From Gemmobacter denitrificans (GTDB taxonomy: Bacteria > Pseudomonadota > Alphaproteobacteria > Rhodobacterales > Rhodobacteraceae), in contig NZ_JBALHR010000001.1 in assembly GCF_036964905.1 (NCBI RefSeq), forward strand, positions 186,001-250,000: a stretch of 64,000 nucleotides of DNA. Direction: 5' to 3'. The translations under genes and the position numbers were made by a program. Position 1 is the stretch's first letter; the number at the start of each line of letters is the position of its first letter. Under the pieces are notes generated by a model, which worked only from the letters and a program-made list of their open reading frames with translations, had not been told where the DNA came from and made no database searches. Below, piece by piece: positions 8,493 through 17,994 of the stretch.

Positions 8493-9848
8493 TCAGCCCG
8501 CCCCGAACATTTCGCCCACGAAAGCCGTCAGATCGGCCATTTCGCGCAAGCGCATCCCCTCGGCCTGCCCGGATTTTGACCGGGCCGGCAGTGTCGCCTG
8601 TGAAAAACCAAGTTTCGCCGCTTCTTTCAACCTGTTTTCCGTCTGGCCCACAGGGCGCAGCGCGCCCGACAGGCTGATTTCCCCGAAAAGCACCATATCT
8701 GGCGGAATTGCCACATCTTCCCGCGCCGAAAGCAGCGCCGCCGCCACCGCCAGATCGGCGGCGGGTTCGGTGACCTTCATGCCGCCTGCCACATTCAGGA
8801 ACACATCCAGCCCGGCGAAGGGGATGCCGCAACGCGCCTCCAGCACCGCCAGAATGGTGGACAGGCGGCCCGAGTCGAGCCCGACGACAGTACGGCGCGG
8901 GGTGCCCAGGTTCGAGGGCGCGACAAGCGCCTGAATTTCGGTCAGCACCGGGCGGGTGCCTTCGATCCCGGCAAAGACCGCCGATCCGGGGGTGGCGGCC
9001 TCACGATCCGACAGGAACAGGGCCGAGGGGTTTAGGACCTCTGACAGCCCGTCGCCCGTCATTTCGAAGACACCGATTTCATCGGCCGGGCCAAAGCGGT
9101 TCTTGACGGCCCGCAGGATGCGGAACTGGTGGCCGCGTTCGCCTTCGAAATACAGCACCGTATCGACCATATGTTCCAGCACGCGCGGGCCTGCGATCGC
9201 GCCTTCCTTGGTTACATGGCCGACGATCACCACCGCCACACCGCGCCGTTTGGCGAATGTCACCAGTTCGTGCGCTGCCGCGCGCACCTGGCTGACCGAT
9301 CCCGGCGCGCTTTCCACATTGTCCAGCCACATGGTCTGGATGGAATCGATCACCGCCAGATCGGGGCGTTCGGCATCCAGCGTGGTCAGGATATCGCGCA
9401 GGTTCGTTTCGGCCCCCAGCCCGACCGGCGCCTGTGCCAGCCCCAGACGCTGCGCCCGCATCCGCACCTGCGCTGCGGCCTCTTCACCGGAAATGTAAAG
9501 ACATTTCAGGCCATTGCGGGCAAAACTTGCAGTGGCCTGCAGCAGAAGCGTGGATTTCCCGATCCCCGGATCACCGCCAACCAGAATGGCCGAGGCCGGA
9601 ACCAGACCGCCCCCCAGCACCCGGTCCAACTCGCCGATGCCGCTGCTGGCGCGGGGGGGCGGGGCTTCTTCGGTGGCCAGATCGGAAATCGGGATGGTGC
9701 GGCCCTTGGCGGTGGGCTTGGGGCCAGCGGACAGGGGGGCTTCTTCGACAATGGTGTTCCAGCCGCCACAGGCATCGCATTTCCCGGCCCAGCGGGTATG
9801 GGCTGCCCCGCAGGCGGAACAGGTGAAGGATCGGGTTTGCTTGGCCAT
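8493..9848 (-). CDS. radA: DNA repair protein RadA
   Basis: The 451-residue RadA (Sms) is a DnaB-like recombination helicase that helps process recombination intermediates. Visible features in order: four-cysteine zinc finger (C10, C13, C24, C27), Walker A GGDPGIGKST, Walker B AVIDSIQTM, the RadA signature KNRFGP and a C-terminal Lon-protease-like domain. Length is normal. The ATG shares its A with the TGA of the upstream LLM oxidoreductase gene (TGATG), so translation is probably coupled. Confidence 0.97.
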   Translation of the reverse strand: MAKQTRSFTCSACGAAHTRWAGKCDACGGWNTIVEEAPLSAGPKPTAKGRTIPISDLATEEAPPPRASSGIGELDRVLGGGLVPASAILVGGDPGIGKSTLLLQATASFARNGLKCLYISGEEAAAQVRMRAQRLGLAQAPVGLGAETNLRDILTTLDAERPDLAVIDSIQTMWLDNVESAPGSVSQVRAAAHELVTFAKRRGVAVVIVGHVTKEGAIAGPRVLEHMVDTVLYFEGERGHQFRILRAVKNRFGPADEIGVFEMTGDGLSEVLNPSALFLSDREAATPGSAVFAGIEGTRPVLTEIQALVAPSNLGTPRRTVVGLDSGRLSTILAVLEARCGIPFAGLDVFLNVAGGMKVTEPAADLAVAAALLSAREDVAIPPDMVLFGEISLSGALRPVGQTENRLKEAAKLGFSQATLPARSKSGQAEGMRLREMADLTAFVGEMFGAG

Positions 9849-10825
9849 CAGCGCCAGACCTCGGCAATCAGGGTGAGCGACCTTTGCCGGGGCGCGAAAT
9901 CATGGGTATCGGTGACCAGGATCAGCTCATCCGCGCGGGTTTCGGCCAGGATGCGATCCAGACCGCTGCGCACCTGTTCGGCGGTGCCGACGGCCTGACA
10001 GGCCAGCATGCGGCGCACCTGGCGTTCTTCCATCGGGGTCCAGTCCAGCGGGCCGGGGGGCTGCTGATAGCGGCGGTTGTTGCGCACAAGGCCCAGAAAG
10101 CCCTTTTCGACGGTGGTGAACAGATGCCGCGCCTCGGCCTCGGTGTCGGCTGCCAGCACATTCACCGCAACCATCGCATAGGGCTGTGCCAGCCGTGCCG
10201 AAGGCTTGAACCGCGACCGGTAAAGTAACAGGGCCTCGGTCAGTTGGGCGGGCGCGAAATGCGCGGCAAAGGCATAGGGCAGGCCCAGTTCGGCGGCCAG
10301 CAAGGCCCCGAATTCGGAAGATCCAAGGATGATGAACCCCACATCCGCCCCGGCAGCCGGGACGGCAGTGATGCCAAGGTCGTTTTCAGCCGCGAACCAG
10401 CCCATCAGCTCCACCATGTCCTGCGGAAAGCGGTCCGCCGCATAGGGATCGCGGCGCAGCGCGCGGATCAGGGTCGCGCCATCGGTGCCCGGCGCGCGTC
10501 CAAGGCCGAGGTCGATCCGGCCCGGAAACAATTGCGCCAGGGTGCCAAACTGTTCAGCCACCACATAAGGCGCATGATTGGGCAGCATGACCCCTGCCGC
10601 GCCGACCCGGATGGTGGCAGTCGCCGCTGCGACATGGCCGATGACCACGGGTGTCGCCGCCGAGGCGACGCCGACCATGTTGTGATGTTCAGCCACCAGA
10701 TAGCGGTGGAAGCCAAGGCTTTCGGCATGGGCGGCGATCCGGGCGGCATTGCGCAGGGCCTGGGCTGGCCCCTGATCCTCGCGCACGCGGGTCAGATCAA
10801 GCAGGGAAAGCGGTGGCAGGGTCAT
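9848..10825 (-). CDS. LLM-class (luciferase-like) flavin-dependent oxidoreductase
   Basis: The 325-residue protein is of the luciferase-like monooxygenase family, in the subgroup that begins LSLLDLTRVREDQG and has YLVAEHHNM and GRIDLGLGRAPGTD motifs (flavin-site region). This YhbW-like subgroup is widespread and mostly of unknown substrate. It would use reduced FMN and oxygen. ATG at 10825 overlaps the pqiA-like stop by four bases (ATGA), and its own stop overlaps the radA start, so it is embedded in the operon. A role in radA or purine metabolism is not implied by this alone. Confidence 0.9.
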   Translation of the reverse strand: MTLPPLSLLDLTRVREDQGPAQALRNAARIAAHAESLGFHRYLVAEHHNMVGVASAATPVVIGHVAAATATIRVGAAGVMLPNHAPYVVAEQFGTLAQLFPGRIDLGLGRAPGTDGATLIRALRRDPYAADRFPQDMVELMGWFAAENDLGITAVPAAGADVGFIILGSSEFGALLAAELGLPYAFAAHFAPAQLTEALLLYRSRFKPSARLAQPYAMVAVNVLAADTEAEARHLFTTVEKGFLGLVRNNRRYQQPPGPLDWTPMEERQVRRMLACQAVGTAEQVRSGLDRILAETRADELILVTDTHDFAPRQRSLTLIAEVWR

Positions 10826-11262
10826 GGCGTCTTCAGAAACAGCGAGGCAAGGATGCAACCGGTGAACAGATACAACCCCCAGGCGGTTTCCACAGTGGCA
10901 AGACCGATGCCTTTCACCAGCACGACATAGAGCGCAATCAGGAAGATATCGGCCATCGCCAGTTTGCCCAGCACCGCCAGCGCCGGTTCGGCACGCGCAT
11001 CCAGCAACCCGAAATCGCGCAAGGCCCGGCCCAGAACCTTCAGCATCGGTGCGAAAATCGCACAGAAGGTGACGACCAACGCCAGCACCACATCGCTTTG
11101 CCATAGCGATTGCAGCCCGGAAATGACCGAGACTTCATCCAGCCCGAACACCGGCAACAGCCCGGCACGCAGCAGCGGGGCAAACCACGCAATTGGGAAC
11201 AGGATCACCAGTGCCAGATTGACATAGCGGCCCGGCGTGGCCGTGAGAGAGGGAAATTGCAT
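10822..11262 (-). CDS. paraquat-inducible protein A-like membrane protein
   Basis: A 146-residue integral membrane protein with about four transmembrane helices, containing one PqiA domain (LVILFPIAWFAPLL, EVSVISGLQSLWQ and the LGKLAMADIFLIALYVVLVKG region). Classical PqiA carries two such domains and an N-terminal zinc ribbon; this is the short single-domain form without the cysteines. PqiA-type proteins partner with MCE lipid-transport proteins in the envelope, but no pqiB or MCE gene is adjacent. It heads the minus-strand operon that runs to purF. Confidence 0.8.
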   Translation of the reverse strand: MQFPSLTATPGRYVNLALVILFPIAWFAPLLRAGLLPVFGLDEVSVISGLQSLWQSDVVLALVVTFCAIFAPMLKVLGRALRDFGLLDARAEPALAVLGKLAMADIFLIALYVVLVKGIGLATVETAWGLYLFTGCILASLFLKTP

Positions 11263-11394
11263 GACAGACCTGCCTTTCTTGCCCCTTGGTGGCCCGATGC
11301 CCCGGCGCCGTCAATGCCTGCTTGCCGCATCTGCGCGGCGGGTCTAGTCTGTTTGCAGATTTTTCCTGATGACACATTTGACAGAGGTGGCGGC

Positions 11395-12618
11395 ATGGCT
11401 GCGATCACAATGGAATTTCCAATGAACACGGTCCAGTTTCTGCTGGGCAGCCTCACCGCTGTCACACAGGTATCCGGGGGCGGCAACAACGTCACCGTCA
11501 CGCATGGCAGCGATCTTGAACTGGTCTTCACCGGGCAGGGCCTCAGCCTTGACGGGCTTGATCCGGTGGCGGGGCGCGTCAGCCGGATTGATGCCTATCA
11601 GCTGATCGACGGGATCACGACACTGGTGGGAACACTGGAAGTGTCTGATCCCGAGGGCTGGTTGTTTTCACGCGACGGTCTTCATGCCGGATACCGGGCC
11701 GAAGGGCATCGCATCAGCGGATCGGCAGGGTTTGACGTAATCAGCGGCGGGGCGGGCGCAGATCGGGTTTTCCCACGAGGTGGCGAGGACCGGATCTTTG
11801 CTGGCGCGGGCAACGACAAGGTGTCTATCGAAGCCTTCGTTCTGGGCGGTGTCGCCCCGCCGATGGAAGTGGACGGCGGAACGGGCCGTGATGAACTTGA
11901 AATCTTCGGGTCGCAGGGCAAGATCGACCTGCGGTCAGTGCAGATCAGCGGGTTCGAAACGATCTCGGCCGATACCGGAACCGTCATAACCCTTGGCGCG
12001 CAGCAATTGCTCGACATCGGCAGCATCGGGTTTTTCGGCACAGGGGTCACCTGGCGGGTGATCCAGTCTGCGGCAAGGCTTGATCTGCGCCCCATCGACA
12101 GTGTGGTGTTCGATCTGCTTCAGTTTGAACTCGTTGGGCGCAACGGGGCGGATGTGCAATTCGCGCATGACCAGATCGGCGCGGTGATGAAGGGGCGCGG
12201 CGGGGCAGACAGGCTGACCGGTGGCAATGGGCGCGATGACCTGTATGGCGGTGCACAATCGGATCGGCTGGTCGGGCGCGATGGCGCAGACAACCTGATC
12301 GGTGGTCTCGGGGCTGATACCTTGATCGGGGGCGAGGGCAATGATCGGCTCTGGGGCGGATCGGGGCGCGATCTGTTCGTCTTCGGTGCAGAGAGCGGCG
12401 AGGATGAGATCGTCGATTTCTCGGCCTTCGGGCCGACCTCTGACCGGATCGATCTGCGTGGGGTCGCAGGAATTACCGGATTTCGCGATCTGATGCGCAA
12501 TCATCTGGTTGTCGATGGCGATGATCTGATCCTGCAATTGGGCGGCGCAAATCGGGTAGAGCTGGAAAATACGGCCCGTGCCGATCTGGACGCCGGGGAT
12601 TTTCTGTTCTCTTCCTAA
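11395..12618 (+). CDS. RTX-type calcium-binding secreted protein
   Basis: A 407-residue acidic protein. Degenerate nonapeptide RTX repeats of the GGxGxDxLx type occur at residues about 117-141 and in a run at 268-327 (for example GGLGADTLIGGEGNDRLWGG). Such repeats bind calcium and form a beta-roll after export. There is no N-terminal signal peptide; the C-terminus (about 355-407, ending in AGDFLFSS) resembles an uncleaved type I secretion signal. No ABC exporter genes lie nearby. AGAGGTGG five bases before ATG 11395 decides the start. The first 110 residues are not recognised. Stop bases overlap the convergent gene. Confidence 0.85.
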   Translation: MAAITMEFPMNTVQFLLGSLTAVTQVSGGGNNVTVTHGSDLELVFTGQGLSLDGLDPVAGRVSRIDAYQLIDGITTLVGTLEVSDPEGWLFSRDGLHAGYRAEGHRISGSAGFDVISGGAGADRVFPRGGEDRIFAGAGNDKVSIEAFVLGGVAPPMEVDGGTGRDELEIFGSQGKIDLRSVQISGFETISADTGTVITLGAQQLLDIGSIGFFGTGVTWRVIQSAARLDLRPIDSVVFDLLQFELVGRNGADVQFAHDQIGAVMKGRGGADRLTGGNGRDDLYGGAQSDRLVGRDGADNLIGGLGADTLIGGEGNDRLWGGSGRDLFVFGAESGEDEIVDFSAFGPTSDRIDLRGVAGITGFRDLMRNHLVVDGDDLILQLGGANRVELENTARADLDAGDFLFSS

Positions 12619-13391
12619 TGCAGCCCGTCGGATTTTGATCCCGCAAGCGGCAGGGCCACCACGTTGCCATCACGCGGGTCGTCGAAATCATAGCCCAGAC
12701 CGGGCAGGATTTCCTTCAGATCGGCCTCAAGCCGCCGGATCTGGTCGTGGTTGCGGCGTTCTTCGGTTTCCACATCGACCAGCCAACGGCGCAATTCATC
12801 GCAGGTCATCCGTGCAAGCTTGATGCGTTCGGCCATCTGATCGGCCTCGGCCTGCCGGGCCTTCAGGAATTCGCGGGCGCGGCCGACCTTGTCATCGCTG
12901 TAGGCCCGCGCCAGATCACGCGACTGGAATGACATTTGCGCTGCCAGTTCCAGCAGCTCCGGTTCCACATGGGTCAGATCCGGGTGCTTGCGCAGCAGTT
13001 CCATCCGCTGGCGCATCGCTTCGAATTCGTTCGACAGGCTGAACACCCCGGTCCGGTCGGAGGCATGGGCCAGACTGTAGGCGCGTTTCACATCCTCCAT
13101 CCCGATCTGGAAAGACCGATGGGTCCGTTCCAGCCGGGCCATGCGGGCATTGGCCGGCAGGAAAAAGCACACGCAGAGCATGATCACAGTCAGCGCCAAT
13201 TGCACCCATTTGCCCGCGTCAGGCACCGCCACATCCCCCCAGGACAGGGCAAGCGAGGGCCAGGGCATCTGGCCCAGCGACGCAAGGGCGCTGGACAGGG
13301 CCAGAAACGCGGTGATCGCCACAATCCCCCCGAAGGCAAGGGTCTGGGCCAGCAGCTGGGCCTGACGCATCAAGTTCGGGGTGTCGATCAT
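12615..13391 (-). CDS. conserved membrane protein with two TM helices and a coiled coil
   Basis: The 258-residue protein has hydrophobic helices at about residues 13-40 and 62-80. These are followed by a long charged helical region (about 85-240) rich in Glu, Arg and Leu that should form coiled coil in the cytoplasm. Similar Rhodobacterales proteins are often labelled DNA repair protein; I see no nuclease, helicase or DNA-binding motif supporting that. AGGAG six bases before the ATG supports this start over one at 13409. Its TAG overlaps the TAA of the RTX gene on the other strand. Function unknown. Confidence 0.7.
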   Translation of the reverse strand: MIDTPNLMRQAQLLAQTLAFGGIVAITAFLALSSALASLGQMPWPSLALSWGDVAVPDAGKWVQLALTVIMLCVCFFLPANARMARLERTHRSFQIGMEDVKRAYSLAHASDRTGVFSLSNEFEAMRQRMELLRKHPDLTHVEPELLELAAQMSFQSRDLARAYSDDKVGRAREFLKARQAEADQMAERIKLARMTCDELRRWLVDVETEERRNHDQIRRLEADLKEILPGLGYDFDDPRDGNVVALPLAGSKSDGLH

Positions 13392-13554
13392 CGTTAATCT
13401 CCTGCACATATCCGTTTAACTTTCGTGCAGGCCCTTAAAAATCAACACATTTTCGCCACAATTTACCAAATCGCATCCGGGCAGGTGGCAAACTGAGGAT
13501 TGTTGCAGAAGCGGAAACAGACATTCGCGCAAAGGTTGCGGCGCGCGTGATCTC

Positions 13555-14301
13555 TCAACGCAGCGATTCGATGGGGCCTTCGGCCCGACCGTGGATGAAC
13601 TGCTGGACATAAGGGTCTGGCGTTGCATCCATTTCCGAAACCGGGCCTGTCCAGCGCACCTTGCCGCCATGCAGCATGGCGACCGTGTCGGCTATCGCCC
13701 GGACGGAAGACATGTCATGCGTGATCGTCATGGCAGTGGCACCCATTTCCACCACGATTTCCCGGATCAGATCGTTGATGACGCCCGACATGATCGGATC
13801 AAGCCCGGTGGTCGGTTCATCGAAGAAGATGATCTCGGGGTCGGCGGCAATGGCGCGGGCCAGGCTGACGCGCTTTTGCATCCCACCCGAAAGCTCTGCC
13901 GGGAAAAGATCAGCCACCTGCGGGCCAAGGCCCACCCGGCGCAGCTTTTCGATGGCAATCTCGTGCGCTTCGGCCTTGGGACGCTTCAGCGCGCCACGCA
14001 TCAGACGGAAGGCGACGTTTTCCCAGACGCGCATGGAATCGAACAGCGCGCCCCCCTGGAACAACATGCCAAACCGCGCCAGAAAGGCATCACGGTCGCC
14101 GGTCGTCACATCCTGACCGTCCAGCGTGATGCTGCCCGCATCAGGGCGCACCAGCCCGAGGATGGATTTCAACAGGACCGATTTGCCCGTGCCCGATCCG
14201 CCGATGATCACCATAGACGTGCCGGTGGCGATGGTCAGATCGACCCCGCGCAGCACCTGATGCGATCCGAAGGCCTTATGCACAGCGCGGAGTTCGATCA
14301 T
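13555..14301 (-). CDS. mlaF: ABC transporter ATP-binding protein, Mla-type phospholipid transport
   Basis: A 248-residue ABC ATPase: Walker A GGSGTGKS, Q-loop FGMLFQGGALFDSMRVWENV (the MlaF/Ttg2A form), signature LSGGMQKR, Walker B IIFFDEPTTGLDP and H-loop THDM. MlaF powers retrograde or anterograde phospholipid movement between the two membranes with the permease MlaE. It overlaps mlaE by four bases. No mlaD, mlaC or mlaB gene is adjacent, so the MCE subunit must be encoded elsewhere. The 163-base upstream-of-next-gene gap 13392-13554 is AT-rich and shows no convincing gene. Confidence 0.93.
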   Translation of the reverse strand: MIELRAVHKAFGSHQVLRGVDLTIATGTSMVIIGGSGTGKSVLLKSILGLVRPDAGSITLDGQDVTTGDRDAFLARFGMLFQGGALFDSMRVWENVAFRLMRGALKRPKAEAHEIAIEKLRRVGLGPQVADLFPAELSGGMQKRVSLARAIAADPEIIFFDEPTTGLDPIMSGVINDLIREIVVEMGATAMTITHDMSSVRAIADTVAMLHGGKVRWTGPVSEMDATPDPYVQQFIHGRAEGPIESLR

Positions 14302-15077
14302 GAGAAGAACAGCTCCGTCAGCAGGTAGTTCGCCGCAAAGATCAGGACCGAGGCCGACACGACGGCGGATTTGGTGGCCCGGCCCACCCCCTGTGCCCCC
14401 CGCGCAGAATTCATCCCGTGATAGCAGCCCATCAACGCCACGATGAAGCCGAAAGCGGCGCCCTTCAGCAGGCCCGAGGTCACATCCCAGAGTTCCAGAA
14501 AATCAACGGTGTTCTTGATATAGGCGGCAGAGTTGAAGTCGAGCCGGTTCACCCCGACCAGCCAGCCGCCCATGATGCCGATGCTGTCGCCCACCGCCAC
14601 CAGCACCGGCACAGCCAGCGTGGCCGCCAGAACGCGCGGCACGGCAAGGTATTTCATCGGGTTGGTGGACAGGGTGACCAGCGCGTCGATCTGTTCGGTC
14701 ACCTTCATGGTGCCGATTTCGGCCGCGATGGAAGATGCCACCCGTGCCGCCACCATCAGCCCGCCCAGAACCGGGCCAAGCTCGCGCGCCATGCCGATGG
14801 CAACGATGGCAGGCACCACCGCCTCGGCGCTGAAGCGCGCGCCACCGGCATAGATCTGCAGCGCCAGCGCGCCACCGGTGAACAGCGCGGTCATCCCCAC
14901 CACGGGCAAGGAAAACCAGCCGATCTGCATCAGCGCATGCAGGAATTCGCGCGGATAGAAGGGCGGGCGGACCATGTGGCTTACGATCTGCGCAGCAAAG
15001 ATCGCAACCCGCCCGATGCTGGCCAGCAGATCCAGCGTCAGGCGGCCAAGCGCGGCAACCGGCGACAGAGAGCTCAC
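14298..15077 (-). CDS. mlaE: MlaE family ABC transporter permease
   Basis: The 259-residue inner-membrane permease shows the MlaE landmarks: VVGMTALFTGGALALQ, a REL(G/A)PVLGGLMVAARVASSIAAEIGTM core and VGRATKSAVV near the C-terminus. It forms the membrane part of the Mla lipid transporter with the ATPase encoded next. The start is GTG, and GTGA overlaps the alr stop by four bases, as does its own stop with mlaF. So alr, mlaE and mlaF are translationally coupled. Confidence 0.94.
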   Translation of the reverse strand: MSSLSPVAALGRLTLDLLASIGRVAIFAAQIVSHMVRPPFYPREFLHALMQIGWFSLPVVGMTALFTGGALALQIYAGGARFSAEAVVPAIVAIGMARELGPVLGGLMVAARVASSIAAEIGTMKVTEQIDALVTLSTNPMKYLAVPRVLAATLAVPVLVAVGDSIGIMGGWLVGVNRLDFNSAAYIKNTVDFLELWDVTSGLLKGAAFGFIVALMGCYHGMNSARGAQGVGRATKSAVVSASVLIFAANYLLTELFFS

Positions 15078-16135
15078 GCCTGACCCCGGACAAGGGTCGA
15101 GGCATAGCGCCGGGTATAGCGGTGGCCAAGCGTGGTCAGCACCTCATAACCGATGGTTCCGGCGATATCGGCCAGATCATCCACGCCCTGCATCGGGCCC
15201 AGAATATCCAGACTGCGGGGAATTTCGCGCAGATGGCTGACATCGACCGTGATCAGGTCCATTGATACACGCCCGACGACCGGGCAGGGGGTCTGGCCAT
15301 CAAAGACATTGATCGCATTCGAATAACGCCGGGTCAGCCCATCGGCATAGCCTGCCGCGACCGTTGCGATCAGCCGGGGTTCCGGGGCGGTATAGCCGCA
15401 GGCATAGCCCACGATCTCGCCCGCCGCCACTTCGCGGATCTGGATCACCGGCAGTGACAGGGCGACGACGCGCTGTGCCTGAACGAAGGGCCGCCCGCCA
15501 TAAAGCCCGATCCCGGGCCGGGTCAGTTCGAAATGGTAATCCGCGCCCAGCAGGATGCCCCCGGTCGCCGCAAGACTGCGCGGCACGCCGATCCCATCGG
15601 TCATCGCGTGAAATTCGGCCAGTTGCGCCGCGTTCATCGCGTGATCGGGTTCATCGGCACAGGCCAGATGGCTCATCACCAGTTCGGGGTTCTGCTCCAG
15701 CACCAGCGCGGCGACCGCTTCCCATTCGCCGGCTTCCAGACCCAGCCGGTTCATCCCGGTATCAAGCTGCACGCCGAAGGGATGGCCGGGCAGGCTTTCC
15801 AGATGCCGGGTGATCTGTTCGACCGAATTCAGCATCGGCGTCAGGTCCAGATCATGGATCATCTCGGTATCGCCGGGCATATGGCCCGACAGGATATTGA
15901 CCTGCGGCCCGGGGCCAAGTGCCTGACGCACCACGGCGCCTTCTTCGGCCACGGCCACGAAAAAGCGCCGAGCCCCCGCTTCGGCCAGGGCGCGCACAAC
16001 ACGGCGGGCGCCAAGCCCATAGGCATCGGCCTTGACCACCGCGGCGGTCTGCGTGGTCGGGTGGCTCAGACGGTCCAGCGCGCGCCAGTTGGCGGCGATG
16101 GCGTCGAGGTCAATGGTCAGGGTTGCAGTAGCCAT
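15074..16135 (-). CDS. alr: alanine racemase
   Basis: The 353-residue PLP enzyme interconverts L- and D-alanine for peptidoglycan. The PLP lysine is K35 in AVVKADAYGLG, the second domain carries the catalytic-tyrosine loop AAGYADGLTR, and GRVSMDLITVDV is the usual substrate-site motif. Length is normal for bacterial Alr. It lies 87 bases downstream of dnaB on the same strand and overlaps mlaE, the common dnaB-alr order. Confidence 0.96.
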   Translation of the reverse strand: MATATLTIDLDAIAANWRALDRLSHPTTQTAAVVKADAYGLGARRVVRALAEAGARRFFVAVAEEGAVVRQALGPGPQVNILSGHMPGDTEMIHDLDLTPMLNSVEQITRHLESLPGHPFGVQLDTGMNRLGLEAGEWEAVAALVLEQNPELVMSHLACADEPDHAMNAAQLAEFHAMTDGIGVPRSLAATGGILLGADYHFELTRPGIGLYGGRPFVQAQRVVALSLPVIQIREVAAGEIVGYACGYTAPEPRLIATVAAGYADGLTRRYSNAINVFDGQTPCPVVGRVSMDLITVDVSHLREIPRSLDILGPMQGVDDLADIAGTIGYEVLTTLGHRYTRRYASTLVRGQA

Positions 16136-16222
16136 GATGCGGGTTTTGACAGGGCCTGAGGGAAGGTCAAGGGGAAATGCCGGGCGGTTATGTCACGTCG
16201 GGCGGGAAAAGGCGGCGATGGG

Positions 16223-17722
16223 TCAGTAATCGCCGCCACCTTCGCCCGCCTGCCAGGCCTGTACAAGGTTGCCAAAGCGGGTGAACTTGCCCTCGAACGA
16301 CAGTTCCACCGTGCCGATCGGCCCGTGGCGCTGCTTGCCGATGATACATTCGGCCTTGCCATGCACCCGTTCGGCCTTTTCCAGCCATTCGGGAAAGCGC
16401 GGATCATCTTCCGGCGGCTTCAACCGTTCGTGATAATATTCGTCGCGATAGACGAACATCACCACGTCGGCATCCTGTTCGATCGACCCGGATTCGCGCA
16501 GATCGCTCAGTTGCGGGCGCTTGTCATCCCGGCTTTCCACCGTCCGGCTCAGCTGGGACAGGGCGATCACGGGGATGTTCAATTCCTTGGCAATGGCCTT
16601 CAGGCCCTGGGTGATCTCTGAAACTTCCTGCACCCGGTTGGTTTCGCCCCGACCGGTGCCTTTCAGCAGTTGCAGATAGTCCACCATCAGCACATCAAGC
16701 CCATGGGTGCGCTTCAACCGCCGCGCCCGCGCCGCCACCTGGCTGATCGGCAGGGCCGGGGTGTCGTCGATATAGAGCGGGCAGGCCTCCAGCGATTTCG
16801 CGGCTTCGACAAAGCGGCGGAATTCGGTTTCGGTCATGTCGCCACGGCGGATCTGTTCGCTGGGCACTTCGGACGCTTCTGAAAGGATACGCGCGGCCAA
16901 TTGCTCGGCGCTCATTTCAAGGCTGTAAAAGCCCACCACCCCGCCATCCACGGCGCCCTCGCTCCCATCAGGCAGGCGCCCGCGCTTGTAGGCCTTGGCA
17001 ATGTTGAAGGCGATGTTGGTCGCAAGCGAGGTTTTCCCCATCGACGGACGACCGGCCAGGATGATGAGGTCGGACGGATGCAACCCGCCCAGTTTGCGAT
17101 CCAGATCAATCAGCCCGGTGGAAATCCCGGCCAGACCGCCGCCGCGCTGATAGGCGGCATTGGCGCTGTTCACCGCTTCGGTCACCGCTTTCAGGAACGA
17201 GGTAAAGCCGCGTTCGGCGACGCCCTGTTCGCCCAGCTTGTACAGCCGCTGTTCGGCTTCGGTGATCTGTTCGCGGGGTTCCGAGGTCAGTTCGACCTTG
17301 GTGGCCTTGGCGGCAATATCGCGGCCCAGCCGGATCAATTCGCGCCGCACCGCCAGATCATAGATCATCTGCGCATAGTCGCGGGCGGCAAAGCTGCTGA
17401 TCGCGGCCCCTGCCAGACGGACAAGGTATTGCGCGCCGCCCAGTTCCTTCAGCCCCGGATCATCCTCCAGAAAGGCCTTCAGCGTGACGGGCGAGGCGAG
17501 AGCGTTTTTCTGGATGCGTGCGGCCGCGATCTCGAAGATGCGGGCATGGACCGGATCGAAGAAATGCTCGGCCTTCACAAGGCTCGCGATGCGGTCATAG
17601 ACATCGTTATTGGTCAGGATTGCGCCAAGAAGCTGCTGTTCGGCTTCGGTATTGTGCGGCAGCGCCTCGGTCTCGAGACTATCCGGAAGGGCGGCCGGCT
17701 TCAGCGCCGTGATCTCGTTCAT
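16223..17722 (-). CDS. dnaB: replicative DNA helicase
   Basis: The 499-residue replicative hexameric helicase has an N-terminal primase-interacting domain (NTEAEQQLLGAILTNN) and a RecA-like motor with Walker A GRPSMGKT (K230), DVLMVDYLQLLKG as Walker B, and the SQLSRTVE and SDLRESGSIEQDAD motifs. A glycine-rich insertion (residues about 243-262) between Walker A and the FYSLEMS strand is typical of alphaproteobacterial DnaB. ATG 17722, preceded by GAGG, gives the usual N-terminus. The upstream region carries DnaA-box-like sites. No intein is present. Confidence 0.97.
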   Translation of the reverse strand: MNEITALKPAALPDSLETEALPHNTEAEQQLLGAILTNNDVYDRIASLVKAEHFFDPVHARIFEIAAARIQKNALASPVTLKAFLEDDPGLKELGGAQYLVRLAGAAISSFAARDYAQMIYDLAVRRELIRLGRDIAAKATKVELTSEPREQITEAEQRLYKLGEQGVAERGFTSFLKAVTEAVNSANAAYQRGGGLAGISTGLIDLDRKLGGLHPSDLIILAGRPSMGKTSLATNIAFNIAKAYKRGRLPDGSEGAVDGGVVGFYSLEMSAEQLAARILSEASEVPSEQIRRGDMTETEFRRFVEAAKSLEACPLYIDDTPALPISQVAARARRLKRTHGLDVLMVDYLQLLKGTGRGETNRVQEVSEITQGLKAIAKELNIPVIALSQLSRTVESRDDKRPQLSDLRESGSIEQDADVVMFVYRDEYYHERLKPPEDDPRFPEWLEKAERVHGKAECIIGKQRHGPIGTVELSFEGKFTRFGNLVQAWQAGEGGGDY

Positions 17723-17804
17723 ATGCCTCGTCCCGTTTCTGCTTTTGTCGTTCCCGCTCTGCGATAGCCGCAGATGCCCTTGCAGGCAATCCGCGCACAA
17801 CTCT

Positions 17805-17945
17805 GTGGACAAGATCAATGTCCCGTCCGCAGGTAGGGGTGGCCCCGTCCAACCCTACCATATTTCGTGGCATCATTGCACTTTAACCACGGCCCTGCGA
17901 TTCGGGGCAGCGGTTATCCGCAAATTGCCCACAGCTTTGCCCACA
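17805..17945. promoter_or_regulatory. cluster of four DnaA-box-like sites upstream of dnaB
   Basis: Four 9-mers resemble the DnaA box TTATNCACA: TTGTCCACA on the minus strand (17805-17813, one mismatch), TTATCCGCA (17914-17922, one mismatch), and TTGCCCACA twice (17925-17933 and 17937-17945, two mismatches each). The last three are spaced 2-3 bases apart. They lie in the 272-base gap before dnaB. The rest of the gap shows no gene. DnaA control of dnaB transcription is inference. Confidence 0.45.
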
Positions 17946-17994
17946 GCCCGGCAGGGCTCTGGGCGGAAAGCCGCCGGGTCATATGGTCTGTCGG

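Noticed and set aside
17723..17994. Chromosomal replication origin
   Set aside because: Only a few imperfect DnaA-like boxes are present, without an AT-rich unwinding element or typical origin neighbours such as dnaA, hemE or parAB.
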